Assembly (NCBI RefSeq): GCF_045679555.1
Contig: NC_092090.1
Coordinates: forward strand, 28,389,702 to 28,453,701
From: Salvelinus alpinus
Taxonomy: Eukaryota > Chordata > Actinopteri > Salmoniformes > Salmonidae
Direction of reading: 5' to 3'
Length of the DNA: 64,000 bases
Each line of letters begins with the position of its first letter. Position 1 is the stretch's first letter. Positions 31,188-44,500 of the stretch are shown here, piece by piece. Below the pieces are notes generated by a model. The model was not told the origin of the DNA. It made no database searches and worked only from the letters and a program-made list of their open reading frames with translations. Made by a program: the position numbers and the translations under genes.

Positions 31188-32063
31188 GAAATGACCTAGA
31201 GGCCTTACAGATATATTTGTGCTTTTGTCGCTCTTCTAATCTGCATTTTGTGGAGGAGAAGGGGTGAGATCTGGGAGCACATTTTTGTTTCCGCAGTGAT
31301 TAATAACTACCTCAGCCAGCAGAAGGAAACGGCGAGGACGTTGAGGAGGCCGGCAAAGTTTCCAACAGCAGTCCTATCAGCTGGCTTCTGCTCACCGCCA
31401 CAGACGGTGTGAAGAGAATCTCTGAGGGACTGGTTGTCTGCCCTCCGCTCTGCTCCATACACACAGAGAGGAAGTGAAGTGACAAGGCACCATTGTCCTA
31501 CTGGATAACAGATTTTGTCTCTTTTTATTATCAGACTCCTTGCTGTTGACCAGTGCCACATTTCTTTTCAGATTCTTCGCTTTGTTTTTTGCTTACAGCT
31601 TTTAAAGATTTTCTATCTATAAATATAAAAACTATATACGTTATACAAAATGACATTTTCTGCTTCCATTTGAAGGAATTGTTATGCACATGAATCTTGT
31701 CTTGGAATGAGAGAATCGTGGAGTGTTTTCTGTTTTTTGCTCTGTCCTCTCATAAACCATTGACTCCTTTTTGAGGCAGAAAATACAGATTCGGGAAGGT
31801 GTATTTCTACCTTTCTATTTTTGCTGGGACTGTCCACCGTGAGCTGCAGCAGGGCTGCACACAAACATCACACTTAGTCAACAAGTCTCTACCGTGCATC
31901 GCTCTGTTAGTTACAAAGCATTTTGAGATGAGCTTCTGGTAGATGGAGCCCTTAAGTTGTCTTTTTACATAAATTCCAGGACAATTGGGTTGTTTCTATA
32001 AGAGCGTGAAAAAGAGCTTCTGTTTGGCTGAAATCCGGAGCTTCCAGAGTCAGCCTGACACTT
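31188..32063 (+). other. garre1: garre1 5'UTR exon segment with short upstream ORFs
   Basis: This segment runs from a strong acceptor (polypyrimidine tract plus TTAG, ending 31187) directly into the coding start at 32064 with no internal canonical intron obvious. It holds upstream ATGs at 31191, 31650, 31684, 31690, 31707, 31928 and 31943. All end within 2 to 19 codons before 32064, for example ATGACCTAG at 31191. Such short upstream ORFs usually lower translation of the main frame. The acceptor position is inferred from sequence only. Confidence 0.5.
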
Positions 32064-32567
32064 ATGTATTGTTGTAGTGCGCAGGAAAGTAAAATGGACT
32101 ACAAGCGGCGCTTTTTGCTCGGCGGGTCCAAGCAGAAAGTGCAGCAGCACCAGCAGTACCAGATGCCTGAGCTGAGCCGGACCCTCAGTGCCCCCCTGGG
32201 CTCCACCTGCTCCCCCATGGGTGGCTCCACCGGGGTGGGCATGCCCGGCAGCTGCCAACCACCTCCCTCCACCCCCAACACCACTGCGGTCGCCGACATC
32301 CAGCAGGGCATCTCCAAGTACCTGGATGCACTGAATGTGTTCTGCCGGGCCAGCGCCTTTCTCACGGACCTGTTCAGCAGCGTGTTCAGGAACTCCCATT
32401 ACTCGAAAGCAGCTATGCAACTTAAGGACGTGCAGGAACATGTCATGGAGGCGGCCAGCCGGCTGACTGCAGCAATAAAGCCAGAGATCGCCAAGATGCT
32501 GATGGAGCTGAGCGCTGGGGCTGCCAACTTCAAAGACCAGAATGACTTCAGCCTGCAGGATGTGGAG
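32064..32567 (+). CDS. garre1: garre1 coding exon 1 (residues 1-168)
   Basis: It begins ATG for MYCCSAQESKMDYKRRF. A second in-frame Met at residue 11 could also start translation. It encodes a variable Pro/Ser/Gly segment (about 38-75), then the conserved DIQQGISKYLDALNVFCRAS and HYSKAAMQLKDVQEHVMEAA helices. It ends in phase 0 at GAG|GTAAGG. The open frame continues into the intron to 32648, which is read-through, not coding. Confidence 0.95.
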
Positions 32568-35500
32568 GTAAGGGGTTGCCAGGGTTACAGTTACCAACCT
32601 GGACACACACTGAACACCTGTCAAAGTAAAGTTATTACATTATCCTGACAATTAGGCCTACCTGTAAAATAACATGTTGAGTCTTTTCCATTCCCCTCCT
32701 TTCCATTTCCCTGTCAATCAGGGGAGGCTGGTAGGAGGAGCTATAGGAGGAAAGGTTCATTGTAATGGCTGGAATTGGGATGTCAAACGTGGTTTCCATA
32801 TGTTTGACAGTTCCATTTTTGCCATTACAATGAGCCTGTCATCCTATAGCTCCTCCCACCTGCTGTCAATAAAGCATGTTTTGCCAAAAGGGAACTTTAA
32901 AAAAAATACCACATTTTGTTATGAGGGTCTAGACTAGAATTTTATGCAATTTCTTTTGCACTTTTTGCTTTGTTTCTTATGTTCCATTTTTCTAGGGCAA
33001 GGCTGCTGCTAAGATGCCCAGCTAAAGTCTCTCAGAATGCATGGCTCCTTGATTCAGAATTTCTTGGCTGAAATTAGGTCCTGACGCCCAATGTTAAGCG
33101 GGTGCTAGGATCTGAGGGCGAGGTGCGAAAAGCACTGAGGATGTGAGAAGAAGAGGGCAGGAACCATCATTTATGCTGAGAGACAGTCTGACTGAGCATG
33201 CAGGGTGATCGGTCTGTCTATTACAGGCCAGCAAAGTTGCTTACGTCTCAATTGTGAAATGTTGCTCTTAAAGTATTTTTTTTTGTTGCAGTGAGTGTTT
33301 GATTGGGAAAATAGTAACTGAAATTAGACTTCACTGGCATTCGTGGATGAGAAGCCTTATGTGCTCCTGATGCCACAGCTGTGCCTCCTGCCTAGCCAGT
33401 CAGAAATGAAGAGGTTCCAGGGTAGTTCACTCCTAAATAGTACTCAAGAGAAATGCCAATTTATGTATTTATTTTTAATACATCTGGTTAGGCAGCAAGC
33501 AAATTGCCTCTTGTGTAGTGAATGTTTGAGATGTCTATGCTCTCATCCTGGAGATTAAACAGATTTAGGGAGCAAGGACTCAGTGGCAGACAGTGAGTGA
33601 ATAAGCTGAATGTTCAGGCCAGGGCTGTTTTATGAGAGGGACTGCAGGGCCTCAGTGGATGTGGTTGTGCCCAGAGCAGGAAAGACTTTTGCACCACAAT
33701 CTGTAATTTTGACTCTGTGGTCTTGGATATGCACAGATAAATATTAAAGGAGGGGAAGCCCAACTCAGTGAAAGTTCAGACTGCGGCAGGACTGTCTGGC
33801 AGCCACACTGACTCACTCTGGCTTCAGCTAGCGTCTGTGAATAACAACAGTGCGTTTGTTAAATAAAAGTGTGCTTTTGCTCTACCTCTCTTGCCAATAT
33901 GCAGGAATTGAGGAATGAATAAGATATTCAGACCTGGTTGAGTAGAAGGAATCTATCAACAGACAAAGTCCAAAATGGCCATGTGCATCATAGGCCTACT
34001 GTATTTTTACTAGACCAGTGAGTTTCACTCTATTCCACAGATTACGGCATTACTTTTTATTCAACCTCCATTTCCTCCATAAGCAGCCTAATATTGTTTA
34101 TGTAAAATTGCTTTTCACATGGTACACCTTCAGATTTGTCCAGTTCCATGCCCCCAGAGATTTACTACATTTGTGACGGAAAGGACTTTTCCATTTGTGC
34201 GTGTGTATGAACATTTATCTTGGCAGTTGTATGTAAAAGATAGAATTGTGTCTGTATGAAGAACAAAAATATATATTTTGAGTGGGGGGGGGATTGTGGA
34301 ATGTTGAAGGAAGCAGGATACCCCCCCCCCCCCTTTTCCCAAAAAAATCTTAAAGTCCAGTCAGTATGGAAAACAAAATGTGTGTTTTTATCGGCGCTTG
34401 GCTACCCTGGCTGCTCAAAGTGTCTCAGCTGCCAAATATGCATGAAAATGTCACTGTTTATTAGGGGGCAGTCTACTGAGTGTATGAGCGAAACCACAGA
34501 GGGAGCAAAGGTCAGGCCAGCCAGACAGGAGTCCTGGTCTCGATTGCATACTCCTCGCATCGTATCACTTCGAGGAGGAGAGAGGAGAAGACGTGAGGAG
34601 AATGCAATTGAGATTTTCTCCTGGTTCTGAACATAAGGCAACCATAGTGCAGGCAGAGGCCAGAGCCAGGCAGACAACTGCACTAGCAGCACTCCCAAAA
34701 CACCCCTGAAAAATAGAATGGCAAAAAAACACTCTGTTTACATGTCGCTTACGAGTGCATTTCAAACTACTTTTGGATTCTGATTGGATTTTAAGGCTCG
34801 TATGAATGTCTTACTTAATTTTGCAGACATCACAAATCGACAACATTAAACTTAAGCACTTCAACCAGTAAAATGCCTATTTGGCTAGCTTTTGCTACAG
34901 CCTATATCAATGAGTGTTAGCATTATAGCAAACTGATACATCCAAAATCAGTTATTTTGCAAAGATCACAACCAAATATAATCTTAGCGACTGTTCAAGC
35001 AAAAATCAAAACGTCATAAGAGTATGAAAACCCTGAACGTTTTGTTTAGAAGTAATAAATACCTTAAATCTAGGCTGTTGAAAGGACACTGATCGCGATG
35101 GTTTTCTTACCTCCGCCAAGAGTCGCATGCATCTGTACGTGACGTCAGTGTGTCGTGTACTGGAAAAGGGTCTATCGATGTTACCTTTGGAAATGGCATC
35201 TGGTTTTTATTCTCTCACTCCTAGGATAGATGATTTCCCCTTCAAGAAGACAATAGATGTGTCCTCGAACTACACGTTAATGGGGAAGATGAGTTGTTTG
35301 ATTCATTCTTCTCACTGTTTAAGCCTGCCTTTCAGCCCTGTATGCGGCTAAAAGTTGGCTTGGCCCTGTAGTTTTATTACTCATATTTTCCATGAGCCGA
35401 TTTGAAATTTCATCTTATCCCCCCATGTGTGACTAATCTTTTGTTGCAACCTTTACATTTTTCTTGCTACATAATCATGTCCTTTTGTAGTTTGATTGTC

Positions 35501-38500
35501 TGTTCTGTCCTTTTATAGTGTTCTGTGCAGCTGGTCCAAAAATAATAGTATTAATGGTATTATAAGCAATTTGACATCACTTTTCAGAATGCAGAGCTAT
35601 TCATTACCTATTTTGCCTTTGGACAAGTAGGACTGATTTTATAAAATTTGAACCAAAAGCGTAAGTCACTTAAAATAAATAAATGGGTTAACACCATTTG
35701 TACATCATTGTATGACTTTGCAAAATAAAATGCATTACTATCTTTTTAACCATAGAGAATCAGACAAATGTTGGCTACACTCTATTGGCTATTCATATTC
35801 AAGCCTGTCTCAAATTGTTGGCCACCTTTGGTAGCCTAAAAAATATTGCAACATTACAATTACAACCAAATACTTTTTATGTCTTTATAAAATAATTCCC
35901 TCCAGGGCTGGTAATTTAAGGGCACATTTGTGTCCCTGGGACGATCAATATGTCTACGTTTCAAAACAGACACTGGGACAGTTCTGGGATGACACATCCA
36001 AAATCCATACAACCACTGCACTTAAAAAAGCAATGAGGCTGATCAGACCATTTTTAGCTTAAAATGTAAACTTTTTATTTCTTCATATTATAAACTCAAC
36101 AATGCGCAGATGGCTGTTTGGTTACGTGCGAATGTTCCAAAATGCAATTAGCGGGAAACCACCGGGAAAACACTGTTCTCAAAATATCTGTTGGAAATGA
36201 AGAAAGCATTCAAATTGTTTAACCATAATCTGTAATAATAGGGCTTTTGTTACATTCACTGATCAAGTGGACTCAATTTGACCGCTAAGAGATTTTATGT
36301 TAAACAATTCGCCACTCAATTCCGTGACAGCCTACAATTTGTTTGATAGTCTGCATTAGGAAAATGAGGGAAGAGGGACCATCTCATATATCATTATTCA
36401 TTGAGCCAGTGTTTGGTATGCATTAGTCATTTGAGAGTGAGGTGTTACCAGTGTTTATACTGTGATTAGCAGTCCAACATAAGCAGTACGTGTTTCACAC
36501 CCTCATAACTCATGGTTCAGAACTAATACTGCATGTAAGACCAATTCCTTTACGTGAACTGTTATTTGGTCCTATTTCAGAATCCGAGCTGAAGAGGGCT
36601 CTAAAGGGTTTGGACCTAGCCTTGGAAATGGTCAGTAAGTGTATAGGCCTAGTCGGTGTCTGTGCCCCCATGATGTGTTAAAGAATGAGGACAGCCCAGC
36701 CTTGTTGTTCCTGTCTGCTTTTAAACAGGGTGGCATATTTCTGTCCTTAACAACTCAGCCAAAATATATTTTCAGCACGTACCTGAAAAGAACCCTGTGA
36801 CCACAGTGAGCCGGCTGGGGTGTCCGGTTGCTCTAGTTTTGCTCCTCTTTTTGCTAACTGGAAAACAAACATGTCTGACTCCTACACCTTTACAATTATT
36901 TTCTTCACTTATGTAAATGTGAACCTTATTGTTTATATGAATCACCCATTGCACAGGGTCTGGAACGGTGCCATCATGATGTGGAAAAATCTGCTTCACT
37001 ATTAAGTTGAAGGAGAAGAGCAAACTTTGTTTCCAGTTGTAAGCATTGCTTGTTGTGCTTTACGACTACAGTGCTAGGCCTTGACTCTGAGTAGACTGAT
37101 TTTATAACACAAACTGAGCTTCCCAATTATGGTAGAAAGTTATTTGCTGGGGTAACATTGCACTGTAGACTGGTGTTGTTGTGTGGAAAATGAGAGGACG
37201 TGTTATCAAGCAGAACATGTCCTTGATATAGAGCCATTTTTTATTTCATCCTGCCACAACTTGAGCTGTGGCTTTTTTTTGTACAATGTTAGCCTGTCAA
37301 ATGTTTTCCATAATGTTCTAGTGATATGAACCAGTTGAAATTGCACTATTAAATAGACAGTTCTCTTCACTGACTCACTGTAATGCAGCCTTTATCCAGC
37401 CTTGAACTGTTTTTGGGTTATAGCCCTTCAATGTACTTTCTTACAAGTTGTTTTTGTGGGTAATGTCATGTTCTCAAGCTGGGTTTTCCTCAAACAAGAG
37501 CATCTTTAAGCAGTAAATTGATGCAATACATGTGACTCTATTTAGGACTGATTTAAGAGGACTCTGAGGGTTCTCAAAGATGTAATTGTTTTTAAGGAGA
37601 CTTTTAAACAACCAAGTCACTGAAGCCAACATCACATAAGTAACAGTGTCTGAGTAATGAAAAACAAGGAATGCTAAGGCCATATGCTTTGAGAACCAGT
37701 GTTCTTAGAAAACAATGATGAATGATCAAGGCTCCCACTAATGTAATCTTGTCAGGGGTGTGATTTTTTGTTGTTGATATTATAGTGAATTCCTGCTTTT
37801 CTGCCTTGTCTCACTTCATTCATCATTGACCTTGACTAATCCCCCAAACCAATAGACTAGTGTTCCTGATTTTCTATGTTGTCCTGATCACAACCTTTGA
37901 ATGTTGTGTTCTCTCCAGGTGCTGGGTCGGTGCTTCCTAACAGTGATGCAGGTGCACTTCCAGTTCCTATCCCAGGCCCTGCAGAAGGTGCAGCCTGTGG
38001 CCCAGTCGTGCCTGGCAGAGGCCCTCGCCCAGGCCCAGGAGCGACGCAGCAATGTCCGCTCCCAGAGCTCCTGCCCTGGGCCCCTGACGGAGCTGGAGGA
38101 GGCCTCACGATCATGGAAGGGTGCAGCCGAGGTATTTGGACATGGAGGCCAGGGCGCCCCCAGGACTCACCAAGGAGCTTCATGGTGTGACTAGCTGGTG
38201 GAAATAGGATGTGTTCAAAACGTGACAAGCTGACTGTTATACAGTCCTATGAAATGCAGTCAGCTACCATTCCAGCCAATTTCCTCCTATTTCCCATTGA
38301 GAAGTTTGTATATACAGTATATGAGCCTGTATTGCTAGTTTTCCCTCCTCCACTTTAAGCTAAGCCTACACATCCCCAAACAAACCTTAGATAACTGAAA
38401 TGGAGGCCGTTTTGTGAGCGGAGCTAGCTGGCTAATCCCGTAGCTAATAACAGCCCCCCGGCACATTTGGAGCTTTGCTCTGTACATTGGAGCCAGAATG

Positions 38501-41500
38501 GAGAATAGTGAGTGGCCTGATTGATCTGTTAAGCCCTGGAGGGACTGGGGCTGGATATCCTGCTGGAATGTGCTGCTGTGATATGGCCGGGCTGGGCCAG
38601 GCCGGGCCTCACTGCACTGTTGAGCAGTTTCCATAGAGGGAGGCGGTCGGTCTCCCTCTATAGAAGTAGTTATTCACAAATCTAGGCCCAACACTGTTCT
38701 GAAATGTACAATCTACCAGATGTGTGACCAAGTCACTATTATTGTTGTCACAAGCAAGTCTAAAGTCAAGATCCGAGTCTCAAGTAGTCACAACTAGAAC
38801 GGGTCACGTCTCAAATCAAGTCCAAGTCGTGCGTTCTAAGTGCGAGGCGAGTCAAGTAAAAATATGTAATCTATACATGTTCAAATACAAATGTCTGTTC
38901 GAGGCTACCAGAGAGCCCTTTCCATTATTTTGTCTACAACACACTTTGATTATGTAACAATTAATTTGAACAAATTCCAAATGCAAGCTTCATAAATAAA
39001 TGATACATTTCAAGCAATTTTGACATGCCAAACCGAAAAACCAGTACGCCTATGCTAGTAATTAAAGCCTGCAAAGTAAACAGTTAATTGTTTGGTGATC
39101 AAGGATATTTATGGAAATCCATTCTCCATACAGTTTGACATTTGCACTGCACCAAATCCTATAGCTCTACAGCAAATCGTCAATCTGTTTGTTGGCTCAT
39201 TGGTTCTCAAACTTTGACCCGCAACCCCCAAAAAGCAGTGGTTCAAAGCTCGTGACCCCACGCATGTACATGCACGCACAATGCCTGCGCCAATGTAGCT
39301 TGTCATTACAGCCATAAACGGTGATGCAGTTTCAAACGCAACATACAGAAATAAACTATGTTTTACACATTTTGCATTTGCAGCTGAAAGTCATTGTTAG
39401 CAGCCAATATCAACTAGGTATGGATGTCACTTCTCTAGAGTCCAGAGCAAGCAGTATCATACTGCCTACCTGTATACAGCGGGGGTTGCAGGATCGGATG
39501 GGAAGCATGGTCTGTCTGCACTGCACGCTATCACTTTGGAGAGCCGTCTACGGTATTGCACTAAATTGCTAGTTGCCAACTGGGTAGCCCTTTTCTTCCT
39601 CACAAATACCGTAATTAATTTGCCAGAATGTTATATCTTTATCCCATAATATTGAATGCAGTGCGATGTTACAGCCATCTTTTAACATGTAGCCACCCAA
39701 ACTAGGCCTATCTGAGATATGAAAATCTCCAGGTTGCCTGTTATTGTTCTGGCAAAGATGCCTCCGTAGTAGATTTCTAAACTGTGTTTTATCTGGATAA
39801 TACAAACATAGGCCTACTCTGTTTTTGTCTGGTCATTAATCAATATGTGCAACTTTTTGGTTCTGAAACACAGATGAGATGTTTTTGAGATGACAATTTA
39901 GTGCAATACCGTAGGCCTATATTAGAAACCAGATGAAATGGGTGAAGGTATATAAAATCCAAATGGTAGGGTATATGTATTTTTCACACTCGTGACCCCC
40001 CCCCCCCCGGCTAGATAATTTCAAGTAATCAGTCAAGTTATTTTATGTCAAGTCATCAAATTTGTGACTCGAGTCAGACTCGAGGCCAAGCCTTGATAAC
40101 TCTAGTACACACCTTTTGTTTAACATCTACTGTGTACTTGGTGGTTAGTTACTCCTTTACGTTGATGTTAGCTAGCTACTTACCATTCCCTTACAATACA
40201 ACACTGACACATTTTCTCATGCATATTGTGTACATTGCTGTAATGCAGATGCAGGGTGTCTAAGGGTTGTACTAGGGTATGTGATGCTGTGTGTAAACTG
40301 CTATGTGACCTGAGACTGTGTGCTGTGTTCCAGGCCACGGGACGTCTGAGGGAGAGGGGACGTGATGGCTGCCTGGCAGGCATCCAGGTCCAGCAGCTCT
40401 TCTGCTCCAACAACCCCAACATCCCTGATCACCATCTGAAGGAGCTCAACATGAAGATCGACAATGCCTTACAGGTAGATGGTGCTCCCCGCAGGACCAC
40501 CACAGCCTTGGTCAATGTCTGAAATGACACCCTGTTCCCCAATATAGGCTTGTGCACTGCTTTTGACCAGAGCCTTATTCCTGGTAATTTTCCCTGTAAA
40601 GTGGAATATTTTTTATCAGGGCTCTGGTCAAAAGTATTGCACTATATATGAAATAGGGTTCCATTTCTGACTGGGTCAATAGTGCCCTACAGCACAAGGG
40701 CTGCTTCAAATCAATGTGTTGATGGCTTGGATATGAAAGGACTGAATGAAGCAATAGCCAGCCTGACTTACGTACATGTTGAGTTTATACAAATGTATTT
40801 TATATTTTCTTTTGCCAGGCTTATAAAGCAGCACTAGAAAGTATGGGCCACAGTGAATATGCACTGAAGGCTGGCTTTCACCTCAATCCCAAATCTGTGG
40901 AGGCAGCTTTACAGGTATGTTTACTCTAAGCACAGGATGTATTACAGCTCATTAGGAATGGTAAAGCCTTGGATTATAGTGGCTGTGATAAGGGCAAAAC
41001 CCTGTCTCTAACCTATTTGTCTGCGCCTGTGTCTCTCGCTCTACTATGTAGGGTTGCTGCAGTGAGGCAGAGGCCCAGCAGGCTGGCAGGATGCAGACCA
41101 TCTCCCAGCCCATTCAGTGTGAGCTGCCCACCATCCCTGTGCAGATTGGCGCCCACTTCCTCAAAGGAGTGTCCTTCAACGAGTCAGCGGCTGACAACCT
41201 CAAACTGAAAACGGTATGCCCTGCAGGACTTGACGTTATAGAATGTTCAGATATTGCATAGAACATATATGATTGTCTGTCATGTTAAATTGGGTGTCAT
41301 CAGCTCGGGAGTCGAATTCAGCTCTATTTATTACATTTCTATCTGCAACATTCTGAATACACCCCTGGCCTTGGCTCGCTCTCAACCTGGCGCTAGGCTA
41401 CTGTGATGGGTGGTTTCCTAAGTCTTTCATAGTCCGACCTTGCTGACCAGAATGGATCACTCTGCTCTCTCTAGGAAATGAGAGCCACTTAGACGGTCAT

Positions 41501-44500
41501 TTCAACCACTGATGACTTACGTGGGCTGTGAGTCTTGTATTTGGCAAGGCTTTAATGTTTTGACGTGGATGTCTTAACACTTATTCCATGGTACATCTGA
41601 TGCCTTGGGTCTGGATAGAATCAGCATCTGCTTCGTTAGTTTACAGATGGATTCTCCCCCAGTCTGTGGGACAAAACTAACTTGTATGATAATTGCACAC
41701 ACTATCTGTCAGTTATCTGACTCACCATTTACCGAATTCAGAAATAAACAGCACATTCATCAGGACCCTTTAAACTAGAGAGCCTAGACACTTTAACAAG
41801 AGGGGACTAAGTCCCTGGACTTTGTAGTTGCTACTGTTTCCTGTTCTGGTGTATGTTCGTGTTTTAGAAGAGATGAATAGGACCCACACTCACTATTGCT
41901 CCACCATGCCTTTATTTGTCAAAAAAATTAACAAAGTTTCAATTAGAGGTCGACCAATTAATCGGAATGGCCGGTTAATTAGGGCCGATTTCAAGTTCTC
42001 ATAACAATCGGAAATTGGTATTTTTGGACACCGATTTGGCAAGAAATATATATATATATATATATTTTTACACCTTTATTTAACTAAGCAAGTCAGTTAA
42101 AAGCACATTCTTATTTTCAATGACGGCCTAGGAACGGTGGGTTAACTGCCTTCAGGGGCAGAACGACAGATTTTTACCTTGTCAGCTCGGGATTCAATCT
42201 TGCAACCTCACGGTTAACTAGTCCAACGCTCTAACCACCTGCCTTTGCACTCCACGAGGAACCTGCCTGTCACGCGAATGCAGTAAGAAGCCAAGGTAAG
42301 TTGCTAGCTAGCATTAAACTTATCTTATAAAAAACAATCAATCATAATCACTAGTTAACTACACATGGTTGACGATATTACTAGTGTATCTAGCGTGTCC
42401 TGCGTTGCATATAATCGATGCGGTGCGCATTCGCGAAAAAGGACTGTTGCTCCAACGTGTACCTAACCATAAACATCAATGCCTTTCTTAAAATCAATAC
42501 ACAAGTATATATTTTTAAACCTGCATATTTAGTTACTATTGCCTGCTAACATGAATTTATTTTAACTAGGAAAATTGTGTCACTTCTCTTGTAACAGAGT
42601 CAGGGTATATGCAGCAGTTTGGGCCGCCTGGTTCGTTGCGAACTGTGTGAAGACTATCTTCCTAACAAAGACAGCCAACTATGCCAAACGGGGGATGATT
42701 TAACAAATGCGCATTTGCGGGAAAAAAAGCACAATCATTGCACGACTGTACCTAACCATAAACATCAATACACAGAAGTATATATTTTTAAACCTGCATA
42801 TTTAGCTAAAAGAAATCCAGGTTAGCAGGCAATATTAACCAGGTGAAATTGTGTCACTTCTCTTGCGTTCATTGCACGCAGAGTCAGGGTATATGCAACA
42901 GTTTGGGCCGCCTGGCTCGTTGCGAACTAATTTGCCAGAATTTTACGTAATTATGACATAACATTGAAGGTTGTGGAATGTAACAGGAATATTTAGACTT
43001 ATGGATGCCACCCGTTAGATAAAATACGGAACGGTTCCGTATTTCACTGAAAGAACAAACTTTTGTTTGAGATGATAGTTTCCGGATTCGACCATATTAA
43101 TGCCCTAAGTCTCGTATTTCTGTGTGTTATGTTATAATTAAGTCTATGATTTGATAGAGCAGTCTGAGCGATGGTAGGCACCAGCAGGCTCATAAGCATT
43201 GATTCAAACAGCACTTTCCTGCGTTTTGCCAGCAGCTCTGCTGTTTATGACTTCAAGCCTATCAACTCCCGAGGTTAGGCTGGTGTAACCGATGTGAAAT
43301 GGCTAGCTAGTTAACGGGGTGCGCGCTAATAGCGTTTCAAACGTCACTCGCTCTTAGACTTGGAGTAGTTCCCCTTTCTCTGCATGGGTAACGCTGCTTC
43401 GAGGGTGGCTGTTGTCGATGTGTTCCTTGTTCGAGCCCAGGTAGGAGCGAGGAGAGGGACGGAAGCTATACTGTTACACTGGCAATACTAAAGTGCCTAT
43501 AAGATCATTCAATAGTCAAAGGTATATGAAATACAAATGGTATAGAGAGAAATAGTCCTATAATTACTATAATAACTACAACCTAAAACTTCTTACCTGG
43601 GAATATTGAAGACTCATGTTAAAAGGAACCACCAGCTTTCACATGTTCTCATGTTCTGAGCAAGGAACTTAAACGTTAGCTTTCTTACATGGCACTAATT
43701 GCACTTTTACTTTCTTCTCCAACACTTTGTTTTTGCATTATTTAAACCAAATTGAACATGTTTCATTATTTATTTGAGGCTAAACTGATTTTATTGATGT
43801 ATTATATTAAGTTAAAATAAGTGCTCATTCAGTATTGTTGTAATTGTCATTATTACAAATAAATGTAAAAAAAAATTGGCCGATTTTAATCGGTATCGGC
43901 TTTTTTTTGCCCTCCAATAATCGCTATCGGCATTGAAAAATCATAATCGGTCGCCCTCTAGTTTCAATCCAAAGTGGATCTTTATCAGGTCCACATTAGT
44001 GCCTTGCAGCAGAAGTCTTGTGTTTTCACACCGGCCACCCTGTTTTGTATCCTCAGCACACCATGTTGCAGCTCATTAAAGAGGCAGTGGGGCAGAACGG
44101 AGTGACCCCCCGGGACGACTCCCCCGTCACTGAGGTCCTCAACCAGGTCTGCCCTTCCAGCTGGAGAATGGCCTGCAAGACCGCCGTCCAGTTACTGTTC
44201 GCTCAGGCGGGACTGGTGAGTACAAAGCACTTAAGATGTCAACAAGGGCAGCCAAGTCACCCAGCTTAAAATACTTGTCTCATTAGATGTCAACAAACTG
44301 TTGTCTCAACTTAAATTAGCTGATGGATTGTTTTGCTTTAGCAGTAGGGCCATGTGGTTCAACCAACTTCACTTATTTTATGAAAAGGTAAAGGAATATT
44401 TAATTTGTTATAGTGAATCTGCCCAAGGCAGGGATCTCTAACTCTACAGCCTCTGCTAAGTGAAGCCTCTACATTATAGCTCCGGGCCAGGCTGCAAGTT

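Noticed and set aside
31965..32624. 219-residue open frame antisense to garre1 exon 1
   Set aside because: It is the complement of a conserved coding exon, with no similarity or splice logic of its own.
36579..36632. Possible extra exon in garre1 intron 1 (CTATTTCAG acceptor, ESELKRALKG frame)
   Set aside because: Inserted in the phase required (0) it reads a TGA at its fourth codon. The donor GTCAGT is weak and no counterpart is known in human GARRE1.
37897..38194. Alternative open frames across garre1 exon 2 on both strands
   Set aside because: One frame carries the conserved VLGRCFLTVMQVHFQF block. The others are shadows produced by GC-rich coding sequence and intron read-through.
42619..42825. 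Small frame inside hAT-like copy 3 as a transposase remnant
   Set aside because: It has a CELCEDY cysteine pattern, but no BED finger or hAT dimerisation motif could be seen and the frame is not kept in copies 1 and 2.
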